From Gentiana macrophylla (Eukaryota; Streptophyta; Magnoliopsida; Gentianales; Gentianaceae), in NCBI GenBank assembly GCA_026214975.1, contig CM047805.1:185009333-185073332 (forward strand): 64,000 nt of DNA. The letters are read 5' to 3'. A model generated the notes under the pieces. The model saw nothing but the letters and a program-made list of their open reading frames with translations. It had not been told where the DNA came from and searched no databases. Positions within the stretch are counted from its first letter, which is position 1. Each line of letters begins with the position of its first letter. The position numbers and the translations under genes are program-made. Of this stretch, positions 56,248-64,000 are shown piece after piece.

Positions 56248-57549
56248 ATGTCGAATCCTAATTTACCTGAAGATCTTATTCCATCGATGTCGGATTCTAA
56301 TTTACCTGAAGATCTACTTGTTCTTGTGTTAGCGAGATTGCCACCAAAATCTCTTCTTCGATTTAAGAGCGTATCGAAATCATGGAACACTCTGATTTCA
56401 AGCCAAGAATTCATCAGATCCCATCAAAAGCAGGCTAGCATCGACCAAAAACCAAGCATAATAATGATCCATGAAATCGATGATGACGATGGAAGGAGTA
56501 ATTCCTCTCATCTGGAATTATACTTGGTAGAATTTTCAGTCACCGGCGAAAACACGGAATTAATAGGCTCTGAAATTCAACGGCTCCACCACCCATTTGA
56601 TAACATGGAATTAAGCCCGGGGTTGAGTGCAAGGATGGTCGGATCTTGCAATGGTTTACTTTGTCAATTTCTCCAGCGACGACATCGGCGTAATAATTAT
56701 TCATCTGATGTATATTTAGAATATGACATATCTTTATACAATCCGTTGACAAAGTCATATTGGGAGTTGCCTGAATGTCCCGCGGTCCTAAATACTAGGG
56801 GAAGGGATCGGCAGGATCGCTACTCTGTGTATTTTTGCGGTTTCGGATATGATGATGTTCATGACGACTACAAGGTGGTGATAGCAAACTATGGGTATAG
56901 TGTTGATCATGAAATTGAAGTTTACAGTTTGCGATCCAATACCTGGACTAGTGTAAGATCATCAGATCTCTATCTTTGTGTTAACTCAATCGAGTTGCTC
57001 ACCGGCGGGGTGTTACTTAATTGTGCTTTACATTGGAGATTGCGGAACATCGATATAGATTCTAGTTATGATTATGGGTGGAAAGGGAAGCATTCTTTAC
57101 TAGCATTTGATCTTAGAACAGATAAACACAAGATTTTGCCACTGCCTCAGCTTCTAGAGGATAGGGAGGAAATAAATTATCCTTTGCAATTGTGTGTGTT
57201 GAATGGTTGCCTTGCTATAAACAATGGTTACTGTCCGGATAGTATATCTACTTTTGATTTGTGGATAATGAAGGATTACGGTTTGAAAGATTCATGGATG
57301 AGAATAACTATACATAATTCTCCGGAATATGGCTTACATTTGTATCCACCTGTGGCTCTTTTAAATGATAATAATCAACATGAGAGAAAACTCGTATATT
57401 ATGATCACTATAAAGGAAAGATTTCATTGTATGATACGACGAGTCATCAAGTTGTGGCTTTTCCAACGTCCGGTAATGGTTTTGGAAGCTATAAACGCTT
57501 TCCGTTTGTCGGCAGTCTTGTTCAACCTTATCCGTCTTCCCTGAGGTAA
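56248..57549 (+). CDS. F-box/F-box-associated-domain protein, intact
   Basis: Intronless 433-residue frame. The F-box lies at about residues 18-60 (LPEDLLVLVLARLPPKSLLR, SVSKSWNTLISSQEF). An FBA-type region follows (VYFCGFGYDDVHDDYKVVIA, EIEVYSLRSNTWTSVRSSD, LLAFDLRTDKHKILPLPQ). Proteins of this CPR1-like family are substrate receptors of SCF E3 ligases; the target is unknown. Two starts are possible. The first ATG (56248) lies in a 39-bp repeat that duplicates the beginning of the gene (SNPNLPEDL then SDSNLPEDL). The second (56287) aligns with the paralogue's start at 27645 and is probably ancestral. No frameshift. Confidence 0.95.
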   Translation: MSNPNLPEDLIPSMSDSNLPEDLLVLVLARLPPKSLLRFKSVSKSWNTLISSQEFIRSHQKQASIDQKPSIIMIHEIDDDDGRSNSSHLELYLVEFSVTGENTELIGSEIQRLHHPFDNMELSPGLSARMVGSCNGLLCQFLQRRHRRNNYSSDVYLEYDISLYNPLTKSYWELPECPAVLNTRGRDRQDRYSVYFCGFGYDDVHDDYKVVIANYGYSVDHEIEVYSLRSNTWTSVRSSDLYLCVNSIELLTGGVLLNCALHWRLRNIDIDSSYDYGWKGKHSLLAFDLRTDKHKILPLPQLLEDREEINYPLQLCVLNGCLAINNGYCPDSISTFDLWIMKDYGLKDSWMRITIHNSPEYGLHLYPPVALLNDNNQHERKLVYYDHYKGKISLYDTTSHQVVAFPTSGNGFGSYKRFPFVGSLVQPYPSSLR

Positions 57550-57701
57550 TAGTTTTGTGAAATTGATTTGTAGGACTGTAGGAGTGTGCAAGATAATTGA
57601 AGAATTAATCAAGATTTGGGAATTAATGTTTCTAATACAATGCCTACTTGCTAGTTGTCTGGCCAAGCTAGTTTCTTATACGATGTTTCTAATACAATGT
57701 C

Positions 57702-58830
57702 TGGAATAAGATATGGGAAATGACGGATCCGTCCCGTGGGAATTATCTTCTTTGGTGCGTCAAACATAATTCACTACCTGTTGGGACCACACTCCCAAGA
57801 AGGCACATTATACCGGCTGCGAAGATTGGGCCACGTTTTTTGGAGCTTTAACGTTGAACGAGTGGATACAGCCAGTGGCGGAGCCATGAATATATCTTAG
57901 GGTGGTCTTGGTTTTCAATTTTCACATAAAAATACATGTCTGCGTAAAAAATAAAAAAACTCTAATGCAAAATAATTTTATTCATCATACATCAAATTAC
58001 GAACATATAATATAATAAAGTCTTGCCCTTCTAAATATAATAAGGGAAGATAGAGTTTGATTCTATGGTATTTAACTTTTATTATTATTAGATTTACATT
58101 GTATAAGGTAGAAAAAATGCAAACATGAGTGTTGTTTAATTATTATGATTGGATTTACATGGGAGTATAAGGTAAGAAAAAAATCAAGATTTAATTTTAA
58201 AGGTCTAAGGTAGGGGAAAAAAAACAAGATTATAATTAGATTGTATAAGGTATGAAACACATGCTATAAGTATGTTCAATGGTGTACGGTAGAAAAGGAA
58301 AAAAATATTGCTTCAAACATGTCTCGAACTCATGACCTTTAGATAAAAATAAAAGAGAGACAATTGATAATATCACTAGCCTAATAGAGAATTCTTTCAA
58401 AGTTTAGAAGACATAAATACATATACTAATAACAATACTAATGCAATTAAACAAATTTTGGGGTGGTATTGAGACCAACCCACCTCCTTACTAGGTCCGC
58501 TCATGGATACAGCTGAATGTCATAGAGAAGCCTGGAACTTTGATCCGATCTACCAAGTGGAAATACTTATGGCGAGAAGTCGTGTATGGCATATGGTTAT
58601 GGCGTAATAGTAAGGTCTATGATTATGACAAAGAAAGACCCCCGACGTTTGTGTTCGCGTCTAATGCAGTTGAGAGAGCCAACAACCTTCGACTTGCTTG
58701 GCACATGGAGGATGAAAGGCTTGTAGTATCTAGCTTCTTTTATTCCTGAAAACAGTGTTTTGTTGACTTTTGGTTTCTTTTAATAAAGTGATCGTTTTTA
58801 ATAACAACAAATAAATTAACGAAAACTTTT
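57702..58830 (+). pseudogene. 3' fragment of a second LINE, split by a hAT element
   Basis: 57711-57872 encodes a zf-RVT segment (WEMTDPSRGNYLLWCVKHNS, LPVGTTLPRRHIIPAA). It resumes after the hAT insertion at 58514 with WKYLWREVVYGIWLWRNSK and ERANNLRLAWHMED, ending in an AATAACAAC-rich tail near 58810. It is related to the LINE at 53210 (shared ERA.NLRLAW ending). It lies in F-box duplicon B and is absent from duplicon A. Confidence 0.82.
57873..58505. mobile_element. Non-autonomous hAT element, 8-bp target duplication
   Basis: Flanked by GATACAGC at 57865-57872 and 58506-58513. It starts CAGTGGCGGAGCCATG; the right end reads CATGAGCGGACC in reverse complement. 633 bp, no transposase. It sits inside the LINE fragment, so it is younger. 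Confidence 0.85.
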
Positions 58831-58897
58831 TCTTTCCCTTTTTTTTATCAGCAAAGAGAAATTTATTATTAAAAAGAATCTAGTATGTGTTTGTATC

Positions 58898-59046
58898 GGG
58901 TAATTCTTTCCTAGTCACTCCATTTACACCGTAGACACACGTGGATGATTCTGGACCACACAGTTTGAATTTGAGTTGAAACTGTGTGGTCCAGATTCTT
59001 CCACATGTTTTATTTTTCAAATGGACTCACCATAGAAGAACTTCCC
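58898..59046. mobile_element. Mutator-type foldback MITE, 9-bp target duplication
   Basis: Flanked by GTTTGTATC at 58889-58897 and 59047-59055. Ends GGGTAATTCTT and GGGAAGTTCTT (reverse complement). Arms continue to a perfect 17-bp core (TCTGGACCACACAGTTT with its complement) around a short loop. The empty site is preserved in duplicon A near 29253 (TGTGTTTGTATTTGCTTC). 149 bp. Confidence 0.92.
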
Positions 59047-59055
59047 GTTTGTATC

Positions 59056-59504
59056 TGCTTCTGATTCTGTGTTATTTGGATTGTTGTAGGCTTGTACCCT
59101 CCTTTGAACCGATTTCTATTTGGATCTCTTAATACTAATATTCATCCAATTTTGCTTTGGTCATTTTCATTACAGTATTATTATTATTATTTTATTTTTT
59201 TCCATGAAGTTTAATAAGTAATATGAGCTCGGATCTTCTGTGGTATTCACAGCAAACTGCGAATAAATTTGTCTTTTTTTATTTTATTTAAAGTTTTTGG
59301 TCGAAATTCTCAAGCTACCCCTCCAACACACACAACACATGTGATGTAAGAGTGATACAACATAGGACCCTTCGTATGATACAACAGTGGACTTGAAAAA
59401 AAATCGAGATTGTGTGATTTTCCCGAAAACTATCGGAGAGAAAAAGTATAAGATTGAAAAATATGAACGTTGAGCATGTGTGTACACTGTTACGTTTTAA
59501 ATTA
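59056..59504 (+). repeat. 3' flank of F-box duplicon B
   Basis: Matches 29259-29671 and 30989-31062 in order, including ATTGTGTGATTTTCCCGAAA, without the MULE. Similarity stops at 59504, where a Helitron-like end begins. Confidence 0.8.
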
Positions 59505-59530
59505 CTAGTGAGTGAAAGCCGTGTAATGTT
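59505..59530 (-). mobile_element. Helitron-like 3' end (degenerate hairpin)
   Basis: On the minus strand: CATTACACGGCTTTCACTCA-CTAG-T. It begins exactly where the match to duplicon A breaks (TTTAAATTA), consistent with insertion between A and T. The opposing hairpin arm is poorly preserved and the 5' end was not found. Confidence 0.4.
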
Positions 59531-59860
59531 TTAGTTGGAGTCTTGTAAAAATAAAAATGTAAAAAATATGTATCCTCTTTCTATCATTTCCAAAATAATA
59601 ATAATAATAATAATAACTTGCCATTATAATACAAGCAGATTAAAGACACATCTTTGCAGGAGAAAGTTGTATAAACACATGTTCAACCTCATAAGAGCGA
59701 ACGCCACAATGATCGCGTCAGAACCATTGCCATATGCTCTTTTTATGAGGCCGAATACGCTCAACAGTTAGAAGCGTAAACCATTGGCCAACCTCATATG
59801 GAACATGGAAATTCAAAAAAGATTTATTATGAATACTGAAATATATTTAGATGTTCTAAG

Positions 59861-60023
59861 CAGGGGCGGATGTACCTTAATGCTTGGGGGGGCAAGCGCC
59901 CCCCCTTAGATCCGGAAAATACACTATTATGTATGTTATGTATTTTTTTTGCCCCTCCTAAAAATTTACACTCGCCCCCAAGATCGCCCCCACTCCCTCA
60001 CCAGGATCTGCGTCCGCCACCTG
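59861..60023. mobile_element. hAT MITE, 8-bp target duplication
   Basis: Flanked by GTTCTAAG at 59853-59860 and 60024-60031. Starts CAGGGGCGGATGTACC; right end in reverse complement CAGGTGGCGGACGCAGATCC. The interior carries the C-run pairs typical of this plant MITE type (AAGCGCCCCCC). 163 bp. Confidence 0.92.
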
Positions 60024-60152
60024 GTTCTAAGTAATAATGGCACTGCATTACTCCATTTAGTCAGACTATAATGGTACATACCTTTTTTCAACAAACAAAG
60101 TCGAGCATGATATCAAACTAGATCATCAGTATTAATATATCTTCTTTCATCT

Positions 60153-60205
60153 CTTTAGGCATTTCCTCATAAGCTTCGTCTTTAGGCATTTCCTCATAAG
60201 CTCGT
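60153..60205. repeat. 27-bp tandem duplication
   Basis: TTTAGGCATTTCCTCATAAG occurs twice, 27 bp apart. In one minus-strand frame it reads AYEEMPKDEAYEEMPKE, possibly a protein repeat, but no gene could be assembled. Confidence 0.6.
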
Positions 60206-62021
60206 CTTTGTCGTTCGTTGTTCAGCTCTCTTTTCATGTACCCATTTCAGAATGTGTTTGTACACCAATATACAAATCAAACCATAAAGAAGATAGGAAT
60301 GCTCTTAGCAAATGTATCAAAATATCTAAATAACATAATATCTCTCTAATATTTAAAGTAATTATGAACAGAAAACCTACACCAAAGAAAAGAACTCACT
60401 AATGCCTAGAAAAGGATGAATTATTTTGTGAAAGAATGGAATTCGTGCTTATGAAAATTATCGAGTATTTGAAATTGAAAAGAAAGATCCAAAATTTGGT
60501 GAACATACCGGAGAGTTTCCTAACCACCCTATGAGCTAAAACATTATGTTGTTCTTTTTTTTACGGAGCAATTGCACAAACTAAAAAAAAAGGAAATAAT
60601 AACAATATATCCGACATGATTTAATATGCAACCAAAACTGTCACGAGAGAAGCAACCATCTAGCAGCCAACAAAGGATTATCAAACAACCAGCACCAAGA
60701 GTAATTGAATTCAGGCTTTTAAGAATTTAAAAAAAAAAAAAAAAACAGGAAAGCAGAAGAAAGAAATTAACTGGTCAATACACATACTCAACACATAATG
60801 ACTAAAAAATAAATTATGCACCCACTTTTCATTTTGATGAAACACAAATAATATTGCACATTCTCTTTCCATATTGCAAAAAAATAGATCCTCACAGTCA
60901 AAGCAACGACACCTTCAATCAGTCACAAGCTGGGAGTAGTAACTCAGCCAAACTTCTCTAACCAACATTATATTTCATGCCTCGAGCAGAATTTGTAGAA
61001 AACCAACTAAAAAGCATATGGCTACATACAAATCATAGTAGGTCTACTTATTCAGACTTACCAGTGGTCCAATTAGATGATAAAGAACCCACAACTTCAA
61101 GATCCACTGCCAACAGACCCATTGGCACCATCACCAACACCATCTGTCTCTACCGTCATGGCATCCTCCAACCCGAGATTAACAACTGGAAATTTCAACA
61201 AAGGTGAAATAAAAGAATCAAAACTCATTGACTTTGAGAAGAAAAAGAAAGTAACTACTATGACTTAGAAGAATCGTAATCAATTCATCAGAAATGATAA
61301 TTTACAAGGTAGAATGCTACACGAAGTTGTCATCATCCACTACCAACTTGAAATGCATCGCCTTCCTAACATTGAGCACCAGAAAATTCAAAATTCAACA
61401 AAACGAAAATGGCTAGATTTGAAACTCAGAGATTTTGAGAAGAAGAGAAAAACATTTATGAAATTTAACAGAATCAAAGTCAAGAGGAATAGAATTCAAA
61501 CCTTAGCAAGACCACATTGTTACTTCCATTCCTTACCTTCTCGGCGACCATCGACCATCTTCGAAATCGGAGTGCAAAAAGGAGACAAAAAGGGAGGCGT
61601 TGGTAGGCAGCAAGGTGGCGGTGAGTAGGTAGAATTCTTGAGATGAAATTAAAAGCATGGAAATAAAAGGGAGACGATGAAGGTACCGGAGGTGTGTAGA
61701 AGGACTGGAGGGGGCTACAGAATTCGACTGCATCTCGAATTTAACTGCAGATACAAACACAAATAAGTAACAACCAGATGAAATGGTTTTTTTCAGGAAA
61801 AAAAAAGAGAGTAAATGAACGTGGAAATAAGCAAACAAAAGATTTCCAAGCCCCAAAAAAGAAAATGTCCACAACGTTTGCTTTACTTACACCGCCTAAA
61901 TCATCTTTTGTAGGAAGTTAGTCATGACTAGATTCCTTTCTACAACTTTCAAGGTTTCAGACACCATTTTCACACTTTCTCACAAAAACAAACAAAAAAC
62001 AAAATAAACAAACAAACCAAC
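60206..62021. other. Gene-poor AT-rich DNA
   Basis: Short overlapping frames at 60977-61268 and 61314-61628 match no family. Possibly the interior of the Helitron ending at 59505. Confidence 0.3.
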
Positions 62022-63539
62022 TGTCTCGGATTTTATCTAATGAAAAATAAACAAGTAATAAAAATAAATCCGGTTTACCCCAAGTGCAGGGATCGTAGTA
62101 TAGAGGTTAATACCGGAGTCGAATCACAGGGAATCGAGGTTAGTCTAGTTCTTAATTTCACTAAAGTTGCCACGAAAAATAAAACAAAGCAGAACTAAAA
62201 AAACGAAAACAATAAACTGGGCAGAGGATCTAGAGTCCAAAGCCTGGAAAGATAGTTACGAGCCAAACTAATGAAAATAATTCTATTCTAAAAAGATAAT
62301 AAAATTACTAAGATGATAACAAATAAATTGAAAACGAACAAGCAATGATCCACCGATCTCACAACCCTCAACTTTCTCTCTAGATTGTTTAGTGAAGATT
62401 TAATGAAGATTGTGGTTCACCTATCAAAAGTATGAATTTCTAATCTCTTAGATAATTCGCCTGTTAATCTCTCATCTCTCGATCTTAAAGATTAACGCTT
62501 TCATAACAAAGGTGTAAGATTTCTCAATCTATCAACCTAGAAATTAACCTAACAACTCTCGTTATTTTTAGGTTAAAAATCTAATCTTTACTACGGTGAT
62601 CTAAGTCTAACAACGATTCTCATCAAACGTTAAACATCAAATCGCAACCATCTCTCGATTTAAATTGCATAACAATATGAACATAATAAAGAAACAAACT
62701 TTATTTAAAACTCACAAAACAATCCCAAAGAAGAAATCAAGATGTTGCAGAGATGGCTTCACAAAGCTCGTTCAAATCGCCTAGCCTCTACTCATCGTTG
62801 GTATATAAATAAAAAATCGATAAAACTATGTTTATGGTAGCAAGAGGAAGCAGCAAAGTCGCCCCCAAGGGGCCTGGGCGGCCAGAGGTGGAATTGTATC
62901 TATTTTAGGGTTCAGAAAACGCGACTATAAATAGGTTTTTAAGTCGGTTTAGCTGAGGCGGCGGACTGGACGCCCGTCTGAGGTACTGGACGCCCGCCCA
63001 GCTTGTATGAACTTCTTTGAGTCGGGCCGAGTCTGATCAGACGCCCGTCCTATGTAAATTTGGACGCTCGTTCAGCAAAAATCTCAATACTCTGAATCCA
63101 CTTTTTCTTCCTGGACGCCCGTCCGGATCGTCAAACGCCCGTCCGTCAAACGCCCGTCCATCTGGAAGGAGTATCGAACGCTCGTCTGAATCTTCAAACG
63201 CCCGTCCATCTCCATTTCAAGTTTGACTTGCATCTTCTTCCTTCCGTTTAGATCTCCTTTTATGACATGCTCGCGTACCTACAAAACCATAAAAACACGC
63301 AAAGTGTAAAACCATAGATAATTTACCAATAAAATCACGAAATTAGCTCAACTTTGCATTTAAATCATTTCCATACGCATTCTTTCAATAAATCATTTAA
63401 ACACTTAATTTTCTATAAAAAGTAATAAAACACAAAGGAAATTGCTATGAAATAAAGTCGTATAAACCGTAAAAATCACCGTTAACACCAACCTTACCAT
63501 TCGGCCCATTCCAATCCTAGGAGGGATAGATCCGCGACA
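62022..63539 (+). mobile_element. Probable solo LTR (about 1.5 kb)
   Basis: Begins TGTCTCGGAT and ends ATCCGCGACA, a 9/10 terminal inverted match with TG...CA borders. A TATA (ACTATAAATAGG near 62922) sits about 900 bp in. The sequence CCCCAAGTGCAGGGATCGTA near 62079 resembles a motif common in plant LTR-element non-coding DNA. No internal coding region is attached. The flanking 5-mers (CCAAC, ATAGC) do not match, so the target duplication is not confirmed. Confidence 0.5.
62965..63215. repeat. Dispersed decamer cluster ACGCCCGTCC
   Basis: Nine variants of ACGC(C/T)CG(T/C)(C/T)C within 250 bp, irregularly spaced, inside the probable LTR. The irregular spacing and mutated copies rule out a CRISPR-like array. 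Confidence 0.75.
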
Positions 63540-64000
63540 ATAGCTGCTAACAAAAACCAAAAGATGATGAAAGCATGTAAACCAGGAGTTGATTAAAATG
63601 GATACTCAAAATGAGCATAATTAACAAACCTCAAGTATAGCTTTTCCTTCAGCAATATTCACAATAAGTCATTGGCTATCACGTAGCTAAATATCCAAAT
63701 AAGAAAAAAAAAAGATTAGCTGAGAGGAGAAATAAAATGAGAAAAAGGAAAGACATTAACTGGGCCAATCTCATGCCATAATCGGAATCTTAAGACATTA
63801 TGCATAAACGACATCACTGATTTACTACAAAACAACCAAATAACTCTGCAACAAACAAAGAAAAAAAATCAAATAAACTAATCATCATCCGATTAAAAAA
63901 CGGAAAAAGTTGATGAAGATAGAAGACATGGAGAGGAGAACAAACAGAAAATGGAAGCCACATACATGTTAAAAGGATGTGATGATAAACTGACACCAAT
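63540..64000. other. Right-edge spacer, nothing identified
   Basis: AT-rich; the short minus-strand frame at the edge is not supported. Confidence 0.3.

Noticed and set aside
57626..57700. Repeated GATGTTTCTAATACAATG as target duplication of the LINE fragment
   Set aside because: Both copies lie on the same side of the LINE sequence, so it is a local duplication and not flanking target-site copies.
62965..63215. Possible CRISPR-like spaced repeat
   Set aside because: Eukaryotic context, 10-bp degenerate repeats, irregular gaps and no associated genes.

Overview
The window is nuclear DNA of a eudicot plant. This rests on GT-AG split genes whose products match land-plant families, a MIR166 hairpin, a cytosolic class I small heat-shock protein, an AT-rich background and plant-type transposons. 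I cannot name the species. Four host loci look functional: the 3' part of a cobalamin-independent methionine synthase (1-2167, +), a 10-exon ankyrin/RCC1 protein resembling plant IBTK-like proteins (8120-19586, +), a MIR166 gene (hairpin 20608-20733, +) and a class I sHSP (22076-22540, -). An intact F-box/FBA gene lies at 56248-57549 (+), with a frameshifted close paralogue at 27645-28914 (+) and an older decayed relative at 50306-51446 (-).

Layout. 1-2.2 kb: methionine synthase. 2.7-6.1 kb: small inverted-repeat elements and a satellite-like array with a period near 230 bp, split by a hAT-like element. 7.3-19.6 kb: the ankyrin/RCC1 gene, whose first coding intron holds a complete Ty1/copia element (9548-14643) with LTRs that read as identical but a badly broken polyprotein. 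20.2-22.8 kb: MIR166 and sHSP. 24-27.1 kb: MITE remnants and a long Ty3/gypsy-type LTR ending in a primer-binding site. 27.6-31 kb: F-box pseudogene duplicon carrying a 1.3 kb Mutator-like insertion. 31-37.6 kb: Tourist, Stowaway, Helitron-end and hAT pieces in otherwise gene-poor DNA. 38.4-39.6 kb: intact PIF/Harbinger transposase ORF. 40.1-41.2 kb: near-perfect palindrome inside a larger inverted repeat. 42-44 kb: three-LTR TRIM-like element with an internal minisatellite. 44-49.7 kb: microsatellites, foldback MITEs and a tandem duplication. 50.3-55.2 kb: decayed F-box copy next to a short LTR element carrying one long non-pol ORF, whose 5' LTR is split by a LINE. 56.2-59.5 kb: intact F-box duplicon with its own insertions. 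59.5-64 kb: Helitron-like end, hAT MITE and a probable solo LTR.

The host genes do not form a pathway; they are unlinked functions separated by mobile DNA. The clearest theme is transposon biology. At least nine insertions have target-site duplications that can be read directly. The two F-box duplicons act as each other's empty-site control for two Mutator-type insertions. The most unusual item is the 1.87 kb LTR element (51539-55241 minus its LINE), whose only sizeable ORF, about 424 codons, is not gag or pol as far as I can recognise.
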